Source: Limnanthes douglasii subsp. nivea
Lineage: Eukaryota; Streptophyta; Magnoliopsida; Brassicales; Limnanthaceae
DNA: 64,000 bases
Assembly (NCBI GenBank): GCA_036936605.1
Contig: JAUPFV010000003.1
Coordinates: forward strand, 102,681,278 to 102,745,277
Reading direction: 5' to 3'
Positions 30,172 to 40,121 of the stretch are shown piece after piece; position 1 is the stretch's first letter, and each line of letters opens with the position of its first letter. The position numbers and the translations under genes are program-made. The notes beneath the pieces are model-generated. The model was not told where the DNA came from. It was given only the letters and a program-made list of their open reading frames with translations, and searched no databases.

Positions 30172-32514
30172 ATGAATTCGGATAATCCAGAGCTTCCACC
30201 AGCTTTGCTTGAAGTGGTGGAAGAGAACGATGAGTATACTGTCCAAGAGCGTGACAGGTTGAGGGTTGAAATAGAAGCTCTGAGGGCTGAGAAGGCCAAG
30301 ATGGGCGTGAAAGAGAAATCCAAAGCGTCCGTTACTCATCGCTCTGATAACCCTCGAGAGCATGGGGTTTCCAAAACTCATGAGAGTACTAAGAAGACGC
30401 ATGCCAGCTCTAAAAAGTCTCACCGGTCCAAGCCTGTGGAGAGTTCTGACTCGAGTTCAGAGTCTTCGGACAGCTCTTCGGACAGTGAGGGAAATGAGAA
30501 GTCCTTGTCCTCTAGCAGTGATGAGGGACGAACCAGGAAGAAACAAAAGCAAGTTAAAAAGTATTCCAGAAAAAGAGATCACCATGGAAGAATGAAAAGG
30601 CATATTGGAAAAGGGTCATCTCACAACCGGAGGCATGTAGACCGGATGCTGATGGATCCTTTTGCCTTCCATGACGAGCCAGGTATCTTTGCAACTCCTA
30701 ATGAGGATATTGCGTTCAGGCGTGGGAGGAATTGGAGGCAATCACCATTGTCCTCTAAAATACTGTCCGGAAACCTCCCCAAGAGGTTTGATAGCACCAA
30801 GATGGAGAAGTACGATGGCAGTACTGATCCGGACAATCATCTGGAGCAATTCAAGAACTTCATGATGAATTTTGATGATGATGATAAACTACTCTGTAGG
30901 GCATTCTCCCAATCCTTCATGGGGAGTGCTCTGAAGTGGTACAACAGCCTGCCTCAGGGTTGTATCAGAGACTTTGATACTTTTTGGGTGGCCTTTCGAA
31001 GGCAATTTGTGGGGAGTAAGGAGTTAAAGGGTAATGGAGATACCATAATTCATTGTGCCCAGGAACCAAACGAATCGTTGAAAGAGTACATAAGTCGCTT
31101 TGTAAACACAAAAAATGGGTTGGCTGATTGCTTTGAACAGGTGGCAATAGCATCCCTGAGACAAGGTTTGAACCCAGGCAACCTGGCCGATTCAGTGACC
31201 AGGAAGAAGGCCATGACCTGGGGAGGATTGCTGAACCAAGTTGGCAAGCAAATAAATGTTGATGAAACGAAAAAGACCAGGGTGCACAGACAGGTGAGAT
31301 CCACCCCGGTGGCACCAACTCCAAATCCAAACCAGTCCGGAAACAAAGCAAGAGAAACCGGGCAAGGACATGGAAGGGGAAAAGCTCAGTCTCAACCAGC
31401 TGCTCCTGCACAAAGCCAACAGTCTAGAAACAAAAGAGGGCCATGGGTCCAACCGGAGTGGTTTGCAGAGCTCAAAGAAAGTGTGGCAACCATTTTCGAG
31501 AAAACAAAAGATGAAATACACTACTGGAGACCGGCAACCTTGCAGTCTCCCAGAGAACACCGAAATAATTCCTTTTGCCAATACCATAATGATATTGGCC
31601 ATACCACCGATGATTGCATAGCGTTAAAACAAGAGGTACAAAACTTGATTGAAAGAGGGAAGTTGGGTGCATACGTTAAAAGGAGAGGAGGCAACAGGTC
31701 TGACAACATTCATAGGGTTGGTCCAAGCAACGCTGCCCCGGAGGGGGCTATGGTAATAGTTGAAAGGTTTGACGTGGAGTCCGAGTATTTGGATCCTGAT
31801 CCAACCAGAAACAGAGTGGGTACTATTGAGGAGCGTTCTAGATCAGTCTCCGGGCTCATTAAATTCTTCGAGTCACTGACAATCTTCGGAGGGGACACTA
31901 TGACGGCTCCTACTACTTCCTCAAGAAAAAAGCATGTTCATAATTTGGCTTCCCAGCTAGAAGGAGGCATGACATCCTATCAATCTCCGAACTCATTCCC
32001 ATTCATAGTTTTCGATGAGGATGATTTGAGAGATATTGCTGGCCCTCATGAGGATGCTGTTGTCATAGGAGCATCTATAGGGGGCAATGAGATAAGGAGA
32101 ATTTTGGTGGATACTGGAAGCTCTGCCAATATCCTGTTTCTGAACACTTACAAGAAAATGAGAAATCCAGCTGTAATACAAAAGTCGGATAGATCAATCG
32201 TAGGCTTCACGGGCAGCTCAGCCGATGTGATCGGGGAGTTTGAAGAAGAAGTGTTGTTGGGCAGGGGCCCTTTCAAGAAAATGGTTAGAATACTTTTCAT
32301 TGTGGTGGATTGTCCCACCTGTTACAATGCTATTCTAGGGAGATCTTGGCTCTCTAGGATGCATGCAGTGGCTTCGACAGTCCATCAGTGTCTGAAATAT
32401 GCTGTTCAGGGGCAGGTTGGGGTTGTCCGGAGCAGCCAGAAAGTTGCAAGAGAATGTTATGCCACTGCCTTGGCTCCACGAACGCTGGGGGCAGTCCGTA
32501 TAAATGACCAATAG
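30172..32514 (+). CDS. Tat-2 gag-protease (780 aa, ends at UAG)
   Basis: The start ATG at 30172 is the first in the leader and opens MNSDNPELPPALLEVVEEND. A charged helical N-terminal part is followed by a long Ser/Asp/Glu tract (about 88-120). The gag core (YDGSTDPDNHLEQFKNFM) begins near 210. A basic Pro/Gln-rich linker leads to a C-x2-H-x4-H-x4-C zinc knuckle at about 469-482, and the aspartic protease DTGSS lies near 647. The ORF ends at TAG 32512-32514, read CAA UAG CAG UUU. The same frame continues open through pol, so readthrough would give a 1876-residue polyprotein. No other defect was seen. Confidence 0.93.
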   Translation: MNSDNPELPPALLEVVEENDEYTVQERDRLRVEIEALRAEKAKMGVKEKSKASVTHRSDNPREHGVSKTHESTKKTHASSKKSHRSKPVESSDSSSESSDSSSDSEGNEKSLSSSSDEGRTRKKQKQVKKYSRKRDHHGRMKRHIGKGSSHNRRHVDRMLMDPFAFHDEPGIFATPNEDIAFRRGRNWRQSPLSSKILSGNLPKRFDSTKMEKYDGSTDPDNHLEQFKNFMMNFDDDDKLLCRAFSQSFMGSALKWYNSLPQGCIRDFDTFWVAFRRQFVGSKELKGNGDTIIHCAQEPNESLKEYISRFVNTKNGLADCFEQVAIASLRQGLNPGNLADSVTRKKAMTWGGLLNQVGKQINVDETKKTRVHRQVRSTPVAPTPNPNQSGNKARETGQGHGRGKAQSQPAAPAQSQQSRNKRGPWVQPEWFAELKESVATIFEKTKDEIHYWRPATLQSPREHRNNSFCQYHNDIGHTTDDCIALKQEVQNLIERGKLGAYVKRRGGNRSDNIHRVGPSNAAPEGAMVIVERFDVESEYLDPDPTRNRVGTIEERSRSVSGLIKFFESLTIFGGDTMTAPTTSSRKKHVHNLASQLEGGMTSYQSPNSFPFIVFDEDDLRDIAGPHEDAVVIGASIGGNEIRRILVDTGSSANILFLNTYKKMRNPAVIQKSDRSIVGFTGSSADVIGEFEEEVLLGRGPFKKMVRILFIVVDCPTCYNAILGRSWLSRMHAVASTVHQCLKYAVQGQVGVVRSSQKVARECYATALAPRTLGAVRINDQ

Positions 32515-35500
32515 CAGTTTGAGGGCCTTTTTGGGGGTGAGGGTGAAATTGATGACCCCAGAGAGACCCCCGGAGTATTGATCCCAGTTGAGGAGGTTGA
32601 AACACACTGCTTGGAAGAAGGAAGAAATGTTAAGATAGGATCCAAAATGCCACCGATGTTGAAAGAAGGAATGTTGAAATTCTTGAAAGACCATCAGCAT
32701 GTTTTTGCTTGGTGCAATGCTGATGTTACTGGAGTTCCATCAGAGGTGATTTCCCATCACTTGTCAGTCCGAAAAGATGTGGCACCAGTGGTACAAAAAA
32801 GGAGAGCTTTCTCAAAAGAAAAGGCTGACGTCATTATACAGGAGGTTGAGAGACTCACAAAGATGGGGCACATTAAAGAATCTCAGTACCCTCTGTGGAC
32901 TGCCAATCCTGTCTTGGTAAAAAAGAAGAATGGTAAATGGCGTATGTGCATTGACTTCACAGACCTCAATCGAGCTTGCCCAAAAGACTTGTATCCGGTT
33001 CCCCGGATAGATCAGTTAGTAGACTCTACTTCTGGGAACAAGCTACTCTCCTTCATGGATGCCTTCTCCGGGTACAATCAGATCCAAGTGGATCCAAGAG
33101 ATCAAGAACATACCACTTTTGTCACTGATAGAGGTTTATACTGCTACAAGGTGATGCCCTTTGGTTTAAAAAACGCTGGGGCTACTTATCAAAGGTTGGT
33201 CAATAAGGCATTTTCTGATCAAATTGGAAGAAATATGGAGGTTTACATTGATGATATGATGGTGAAAAGCGTGGATGAGCAGTTGCACTTGTCCGACCTC
33301 CAAGAGACTTTTGCCAACTTGGCTAAAGTGAATTTAAAATTAAACCCTGAAAAGTGTGTGTTTGGAGTGCAGTCCGGGAAGTTCTTAGGGTATATCATAA
33401 GTGAGCATGGAATACAGCCCGACCCGGACCAACTCAATGCTTTGTTCCAAATAGAGCCTCCTCGAAACATTAAAGAAGTACAGCGGTTAACGGGGAGGTT
33501 AGCAGCTTTGAATAGATTCATCTCCAGGTCTTCGGACAGATGTGCTCCTTTCTTTCAAACCTTGAAGGGTGCAAAGGGGTTTGAGTGGACACCACAATGT
33601 GATGAGGCATTCAATGAAATCAAGAAGCATTTGTCCTCTCCCAAGACTTTGTTCAAACCAATTAATGGGGAGACTCTCTTTGTGTATCTGGCTGTTTCAA
33701 GTTGTGCCATCAGTGCTGTGTTAGTAAGGGAGGTTGATGGATATCCTCACCCAGTGTACTACATCAGCAAAAGCTTGATTGATGCTGAGAAGCGTTACTT
33801 GAAACTTGAAAAACTAGCATTGGCCTTGGTAATAGCTGCAAGAAAGATGAGGCCTTATTTTCAGGCTCATCCTATCGTTGTCCGGACATCTTACCCTTTA
33901 AAGAATGTCCTTCAAAAAGCAGACATTTCAAGCAGAATGACAAAGTGGTCAGTAGAATTGGGGGACTTCGACATAGACTTCGCTCCCCGAACAGCAGTAA
34001 AAGCTCAAGCTGTGGCTGACTTTCTGGTCAAATTCCATTCTGATAGGGATTCAGAACAACCTCCTGATTCAAAAGACAAAAAAGTGTGGATTGTCCGAAC
34101 GGACGGAGGATCCAGTACCATGGGATCTGGGGCAGGAATATGTCTCACTTCCCCCTATGGGGACAACATGTTTCAAGCTATTTGTTTTGCTTTCAGGGCA
34201 TCCAACAATGAGTCCGAATACGAAGCAGCTATAGCTAGGTTAAAATTGGCATACATCTGTGGAGCAAAAAGGGTCAAGCTACTAAGTGACTCCCAATTGC
34301 TTGTCCACCATGCTCTAGGCCTGTCAGAGGCCAGAAAGGAGCAATTGATCAAATACTTGCTCCTCCTTAAAAATGAAGCGTCAAAGTTTAAAGCTGTTGT
34401 CTATGAGCACATCCCCCGGGTAGAGAATGAGTTAGCAGACTCATTGGCAACGATAGCATATACGGAGTCCTACCCATGGATCCATGTGCTTGAAAGACCT
34501 TCTATTCAATTTGATGAAGGTGAAAAAGAGGAAGTCTTTGAAATACAAGTAAACCGGCCTCAAGACTGGAGGTCTCCTCTTATGCAGTATCTGTCCGATG
34601 GCATCGTGCCCTTGGATAAATCACAAGCCAGAACATTGAAACACAGGGCTCGTGCTTTCATCATGATTAGAGAAGTCTTGTACAAAAAGTCCTATAGCAA
34701 ACCTCTCCTACGCTGTTTAGGGGATCATGAGTCGCAAATGGTTCTCTCTGAGTTGCATGGTGGTGAGGGATCAGCCCATTGTGGATTTAGAGCTTTGACA
34801 AGAAGAGTGCTTCTCTCCGGATATTATTGGCCATCAATTATGAAAGATGCTAAGGAGCTGGTCAGGAGGTGTGACCCATGTCAGAGGTACAGCAATAAAA
34901 TTCATGTACCAGCCATTCCTTTGGAATCAATTTATGAGCCCATCCCTTTTGCTCGATGGGGATTGGACTTAGTTGGGCCTCTCCCTATGGCGTCCGGAGG
35001 GCGTAAAACCATAATTATAGCCATTGACTACTTCTCGAAGTGGATAGAAGCAACCCCCTTGGCAGGGACAACATCAAAAGCTGTTATAAAATTCATTCTG
35101 TCCAATATATGTTGCAGATTTGGTGTCCCCCAGAAAATAACAACAGACAATGGGCCACAGTTTGATAATAGAGAGATGGAGAGCTTCTGTGCCTCAAGGG
35201 GTATTCAGCACTGCTTTTCTTCACCTTTCCACCCACAGGCCAATGGGCAAGTTGAGGTGGCAAATAGAACGATACTGTCCGGTTTAAAGAAAAACTTAGA
35301 AGGGGCTGCTGGGAAGTGGCCTAGTTATCTGCAAGAAGTCTTGTGGGCCTACCGGACGACACCTGGGGCTGCAACACAAGAGTCCCCCTTTGCCTTGGTC
35401 TATGGGATGGATGCAGTAGCTCCCATAGAGAAGACACTCCCCTCCTTTCGTGTTCATAACTTCTCCGGACAGGTTAATGAGATGGCAATTAGAAATCAAC

Positions 35501-35802
35501 TTGATTTAATTGAAGAAAGGCGGGTAAAAGCTCATCTTAGAATGGCACACTATCAGGGCTTGATGAGAAGCAGGTTTGCTTCTAAAGTTAAAAGAAGGGA
35601 TTTTCAACCAGGAAATAAAGTATTGAGAAAAGTTTTCCTGCATACCAAGGAAAAGCTCTTCGGAAAGCTGGCCCCAACTTGGGAGGGTCTGTATACTGTG
35701 GTTGAAAGAATCAAGCCTGGGACATACTGGTTAGAAGACAAAGATGGCAGGGTTTTAACTCACCCTTGGAATATTGAACACCTTCGAATGTACTTGGAAT
35801 GA
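32515..35802 (+). CDS. Tat-2 pol (RT, RNase H, archaeal-type RNase H, integrase)
   Basis: It follows UAG directly with no frame change and has no evident start of its own. Counting from the codon after UAG: RT with YIDD at about 244-247, first RNase H around 370-460, second archaeal-type RNase H from RTDGGSS near 527, integrase zinc part (HCGF...CDPCQRY) from about 754, and catalytic D818, D878 and E914. The C terminus ends HPWNIEHLRMYLE. All catalytic residues expected for RT, both RNases H and integrase appear present. Expression must depend on suppressing UAG, or on another route past it. Confidence 0.94.
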   Translation, partial: QFEGLFGGEGEIDDPRETPGVLIPVEEVETHCLEEGRNVKIGSKMPPMLKEGMLKFLKDHQHVFAWCNADVTGVPSEVISHHLSVRKDVAPVVQKRRAFSKEKADVIIQEVERLTKMGHIKESQYPLWTANPVLVKKKNGKWRMCIDFTDLNRACPKDLYPVPRIDQLVDSTSGNKLLSFMDAFSGYNQIQVDPRDQEHTTFVTDRGLYCYKVMPFGLKNAGATYQRLVNKAFSDQIGRNMEVYIDDMMVKSVDEQLHLSDLQETFANLAKVNLKLNPEKCVFGVQSGKFLGYIISEHGIQPDPDQLNALFQIEPPRNIKEVQRLTGRLAALNRFISRSSDRCAPFFQTLKGAKGFEWTPQCDEAFNEIKKHLSSPKTLFKPINGETLFVYLAVSSCAISAVLVREVDGYPHPVYYISKSLIDAEKRYLKLEKLALALVIAARKMRPYFQAHPIVVRTSYPLKNVLQKADISSRMTKWSVELGDFDIDFAPRTAVKAQAVADFLVKFHSDRDSEQPPDSKDKKVWIVRTDGGSSTMGSGAGICLTSPYGDNMFQAICFAFRASNNESEYEAAIARLKLAYICGAKRVKLLSDSQLLVHHALGLSEARKEQLIKYLLLLKNEASKFKAVVYEHIPRVENELADSLATIAYTESYPWIHVLERPSIQFDEGEKEEVFEIQVNRPQDWRSPLMQYLSDGIVPLDKSQARTLKHRARAFIMIREVLYKKSYSKPLLRCLGDHESQMVLSELHGGEGSAHCGFRALTRRVLLSGYYWPSIMKDAKELVRRCDPCQRYSNKIHVPAIPLESIYEPIPFARWGLDLVGPLPMASGGRKTIIIAIDYFSKWIEATPLAGTTSKAVIKFILSNICCRFGVPQKITTDNGPQFDNREMESFCASRGIQHCFSSPFHPQANGQVEVANRTILSGLKKNLEGAAGKWPSYLQEVLWAYRTTPGAATQESPFALVYGMDAVAPIEKTLPSFRVHNFSGQVNEMAIRNQLDLIEERRVKAHLRMAHYQGLMRSRFASKVKRRDFQPGNKVLRKVFLHTKEKLFGKLAPTWEGLYTVVERIKPGTYWLEDKDGRVLTHPWNIEHLRMYLE

Positions 35803-36245
35803 ACTTGTGTAAATATTTACTTGTTTAAATATCCATGTAAATATTTGGGGGCATACCACTTCCTCTCTTCGGTGCCACGGAGAGCTTTCAATAAAACTTG
35901 GAGCCTTCTTAAATAATTTTCTAAGTTTTTGCAAAATTCTGTTGATTATCATACTATCCGGACAGAAAGGTCTAAGGGCTACTTAAATTCTAGCCAGAGA
36001 AATTAAACACTCTCACAACACAATAACTCAAAACTACTTAAACTCCAGCTATTTAAACAGACTATGAAAGAAGAGAATGATTCATTCAACAACTTAAAAT
36101 TGCCTTGGCCTTCCAAGGACTTTTTAAACAAGTTTGGGTGCAGTACAAAAATCTGTCCGAATAATTCGGACACCATCACAAAAAAGGTGCCTTGGCCTTC
36201 CAAGGACTTTGGTTCAAGCAAAGGATAAACAAAACAAATTATAAA
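35803..36245. other. Tat-2 spacer between pol and aORF 3' ends
   Basis: Non-coding. TGCCTTGGCCTTCCAAGGAC occurs at 36101 and again at 36188; its core CCTTGG...CCAAGG is self-complementary. Between the copies, 36154-36172 is a near-perfect palindrome (TGTCCGAATAATTCGGACA). The pol and aORF transcripts converge here. Confidence 0.7.
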
Positions 36246-39205
36246 TTAGGGTGGAGCCTTTGAAGATGGCTCACCCTCATCTGTTCTCTTGCTCTTGATG
36301 CCGCTTTTTTCCTCAATGATCTTCTTACCTTTGGGATCAACCTCTTCCTCACCCGGACTCTCTCCGGTTTCCTCTTCGTCACCAGACGAGGATATATCAG
36401 TATACCCTTCATCAACCATGGTCCAGTATGGGAGATCATCGTCATCCACATAGCGCCATAAGTCCCCTAGTCTCCTCTTCGGGAACTTCTCGTGAAACAG
36501 GAGGACCATATCGGACTTCACTTTTTAAATCATTAATTCTTCACTCTGTATCATCTCCCTGGCATAAGCATTAATTTTGGCCTTGATCATGGCCTCTTGA
36601 TCCTTCACTAAAGCAGCTTTCTCTTCAACAGCCTGATTCACTGCATTCTCTAAAGCAATTTTGTCAGTGGTCAGATTGGTGACAATCTTCTCCTTTGCTG
36701 CAGTCTCCCCTTTTGAGGCTGTCAAGTCTTTCTCCAGTTTGGACAGCTTAGCCCGGAGGTCTTTCACGGTCTCTTCTAAGGAAGCAGCTTTTGTATTACT
36801 CTCATCTTGATTCTTCTTTAGCTGTTCATTTGCCTCCTTGAGCAAATCAACCTTATTGGCAGCAACTCGGAGGTCTTCGGACAGCTTCTCCTTCTCAGAT
36901 TTGAGTTCCTTGATGGTGGTTGCCTGACTTCGGACTTGCCTCTCCAAAGTGAGTACTGGCTGCACGTTGCTAAGGAGGGAATGGGCTATAATGTCCCTCT
37001 CACTGGAAACCATGAAAGTCCTACCATTGAAATTCACTGTGTTGGAACTACTTGGGGGAACATATGGCCCTGCGAATTCATCTCTGGACAGGCCAAGGAA
37101 ATAATCACCTAGTTCACCAAGACCGGTGACATCCACTTCATCCATGTTAATCTCTCCCCTTTCGACCTCATCAGTATGGAATTCCATTGGAATCCCTTCA
37201 TTAAGATTCCATGGGATCTCTTCGGCTAACGTCGGGTCGGTTGGGAAAGTGGGCTCCGGATCCCGGAGAGCGAGTTCTTCTCCTTGGGAAGTCTTTTTCT
37301 TTTTGACTTCCCTGTCAGCACTGTCACTTGCTTGCTTACGAGCCCGTTTGGAAGCCCTCGAAGGTTTTGGGGGATTCACTCCTTGCTTCTCGCTCTCCTG
37401 CTCTACCACTTGTAGAAGGTTTGCATCGACTTGAGCTTGAGCTGGCACCTCTGAACCTGTGGGAGCCTCTTTCTCCGTATCCTCTATCGCTTTCCTGCCT
37501 TTCTTCTTCTTGCCCTTCATTTTACTTGGGGCTTTGGCCCGGGCAGGAAGGAAGAGGGTCCCATCCAATTCATGCGACCATCTCAGCATTACATCTTCAT
37601 CAGGTGGGGTGGAGAACTCCTCCCAGGTTAGATCCCTTCGACCTGTGGTGTTCCACAGATGGGATCTCGCTAAATTCCCAGGGGTAAAAGCTTTGTGAAA
37701 CCGGTTCTCCCAGTTCTCTGCGGCCCATGCATTTATCTTGCCACAGGTGACCTGTCCGGCTTTTAGGTAGTCTCCGAACTCCTTTGGCAGCTCTGATAAA
37801 ACAAGAAAGTAACTGATTAGCATAAACTAAATGAAAAGAGAAATTCGAATAGAAACTTAAAGTAAAACTTAGGATCACTCCTCCATCTACTTCGAAGAAG
37901 GCTAGGATTCTCCCCGGCCTTGATTTTCTTGCCATTCTCCCATGAGCCACTTACAAACAAGAACTGGCTCCTCCACTTGCTCTCCGACTCCAGGAGATCA
38001 TCCACAGCTTTAAGATCGTTCCCCATGTTAAAGTGATAGAAAGGGAACTGATGATGTTTGCACAAACTAGCTACAGCAGCGAACTCTTCCATTGGAAGAG
38101 GGATTCCGGACAACCTAGACGCCATAATGCATGACATCAAGGTATACCATCCGTTAGGGCTTAGCTGTGATGGACATAGCTTGACTAGGTGGAAATAGCG
38201 CACTATCTCTGGATCCAGTGGGAACCTAAGTCCCCAGTTGAATAGCTCCGTAAAGAAGACTATCTCGTTCCTTTTGCAATCCATCGGGGTCTCCGGATCG
38301 ATGGGAATTCGGATTTTTACATTTTCAGGGATCCCCCACTTAGTGCGAAATCGTCCCAGATCTTTAGTATGGATAAACGCATACTTGGTCTTTAACAGAG
38401 ATAAAAGATATTTGAACTCTACCTTGTGAAAGCAGGGCCCTACTCTCCCTTCGAGGCTCTCCGGCAGGTCCGGACGCCTCAGATACAAGTCCTCTTTGCC
38501 CTTCTTGGCAACAACTATAGCAGTTTCAGCTTGTCCGGAAGACTCGGACTCAAACCTAACCTCCTCAGTGGAGTCTTCCATCCTCTCCTCCATTATTGTT
38601 GGGGGAGCTTCAGCAGAAACAGCCCGAGGAGGGATGAAACTTGGCACAGCTGATCCTCCGGACTGTTGGCTCTTTGTATGAGTTTGAGTTCTTATCTCAG
38701 TTTGAGTTTCTGAGGTTGAAGTTTCTTTAGGGGGTAGTGGGCTGCTAGCCCCCGGACCGACTGGCCTTTCCCGGAGAGTCCTAACAGTTGCCCCGGACCC
38801 TGAATCACTGGTATTTTTTGAAGAAAGTCCTTTAACCAATCTGCTTGGTCTTTTCATGATTAATTTATCTGGAGAATGGTCGGAGTCGGACCCCATAGCA
38901 ATGAAAGTAGATTTCTTCCTGACACTTGTGACAGTGACCCCCGGTTCAACAATAGGGATTGACTCTTGGACTGATAAGCCGGATACTATGGGAGAGAGTG
39001 TTGATTGAAAGAGTTTTCTAGGTTTTGTACCTTTAGAAGAAGATGAACCTCTATCAGATTCTTCGATTGAAGGGGCTGGTTTCTCGACAGGCGACGCTGG
39101 AAGCCCTGCTGCAAGTCTTTTCTCTTTTTCAACCCTTTGAGCTTTCTCCAATTCTGAGAGGTTAAGCCAGCCACCCTTGATCAGAGCTGTTCTTGCTGTG
39201 AACAT
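36246..39205 (-). CDS. Tat-2 antisense aORF (Transposase_28-like, coiled coil)
   Basis: ATG at 39203-39205 opens MFTARTALIKGGWLNLSELE. A Ser/Pro-rich region is followed by the Transposase_28-like domain (about 38050-38500; FNWGLRFPLDPEIVRYF, LCPSQLSPNGWYTL). An intron at about 37793-37872 is inferred from the other copies. Its donor reads CTAAG instead of GTAAG, so splicing may be lost and translation would then stop at 37817. The second exon has a Lys-rich patch (KMKGKKKKGRK), a coiled coil (about 36540-36960) and, after a TAA at 36525-36527, an acidic C-terminal tail to 36246. The function is unknown. The build suggests a nuclear protein that binds nucleic acid and oligomerises. Confidence 0.72.
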
Positions 39206-39299
39206 AAACGAATAAGGAAATCTTGAAGTTTTAGAGAGATGAAGCTTTGGGTAAAATGGCAGAGTGAAAGTGATAATGAGGCTGTGAAAAATGAATAGA

Positions 39300-39306
39300 A
39301 TTTATA
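39300..39306 (-). promoter_or_regulatory. TATA box of the Tat-2 aORF
   Basis: The minus strand reads TATAAAT about 95 bp upstream of the aORF ATG, the same place as in Tat-3. Confidence 0.62.
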
Positions 39307-39470
39307 GTAAATGTAAAAAAGAGGGGTTGATTCCTAGGAGAATCCGAAAAGTTGGGCAATGATTAAAAGACGGCGCTGATGTCATTAATAGTATTTAAAG
39401 AGGTAACTTGTTCGAGAAAGCGGTGCAACTTTCAAAGTGAAAAAATGGCTGAAGTGACCAACCAGAGAGT

Positions 39471-39480
39471 GACACGTGTC
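39471..39480 (-). promoter_or_regulatory. G-box upstream of the Tat-2 aORF
   Basis: GACACGTGTC, a palindromic G-box (bZIP/bHLH site), 165-170 bp upstream of the aORF TATA box. It is conserved at the same spacing in Tat-3 (56237) and at about 105 bp in Tat-4 (47161). Confidence 0.58.
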
Positions 39481-39636
39481 CCACTAACTCTGACAAGAAC
39501 CGTTTAGAATTCGTAACGATTGGACTGTCCGGGCCTGTCCTCAACTCTCTTCGAATTGGAAGACCACTTCCAAAGTCGGACTGTTTTTCAGTTCTTTAAC
39601 AAGGACACTTGTTCAAATACCTAAAAAAGGGGCTCC

Positions 39637-40116
39637 TGATGAGTCCGAATTCGAAGTGCTTCCCGGAAGGGTAGTCCAAAGTAAATCTCCCCGTAAATTC
39701 GGACAGGCTCCAAGTATTTAATTCGAACAGGACTTTTTGACCGGACAGATGATTTCGAACACTGTAAACTTAAGGCAGTTCGAACTATGACTAAAGTACT
39801 AAAAAACCTAAACACTATCTGACTAAGCTACCTGCACATCTGCTTAAAACTCATGGGTCTTTAAACATGACCCGGGTCCATTAAACTTGACCCGAAAGCC
39901 CATAAGGGCCCAAACTACATACTATAAATACCCAACCACCAGCATTAACTATGGGTAACAAAAATTGACTGCTGCCAAGCTGCTCAATTCTCTCTCCACA
40001 TTAAAAGCTCTTTGAAGCACCCTTAAACACACACACCACCGTGAAACACCCTCACGCCGCCTTAAAACTCCACTTGAAATTACCAGCCTACCCTCAGGCT
40101 ACTTTTATCCTCACCA
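39637..40116 (+). repeat. Tat-2 3' LTR
   Basis: 480 bp; about three substitutions and one single-base indel against the 5' LTR. It is preceded by the polypurine tract AAAAAAGGGGCTCC. Confidence 0.95.
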
Positions 40117-40121
40117 ATTGG

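Larger units (their letters stand above)
29617..40116 (+). mobile_element. Tat-2: nearly intact Tat-lineage element
   Basis: A 10.5-kb element with LTRs at 29617-30097 and 39637-40116, which differ at about four positions (under 1%). The target duplication ATTGG (29612-29616 and 40117-40121) lies in the gag-protease linker of Tat-A. It has a primer-binding site, gag-pro and pol open apart from one conserved UAG, an antisense aORF and a polypurine tract. About 50 GTCCG/CGGAC words occur across it. It is the youngest and best-preserved Tat copy here. Confidence 0.96.

Noticed and set aside
30061..31709. Several minus-strand ORFs over Tat-2 gag
   Set aside because: Shadow frames of a strongly coding gag; no homology or shared features in Tat-1 or Tat-3.
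29617..40116. Endogenous pararetrovirus (caulimovirid)
   Set aside because: True LTRs, a 5-bp TSD, an integrase and a second RNase H are present; no movement protein is seen.
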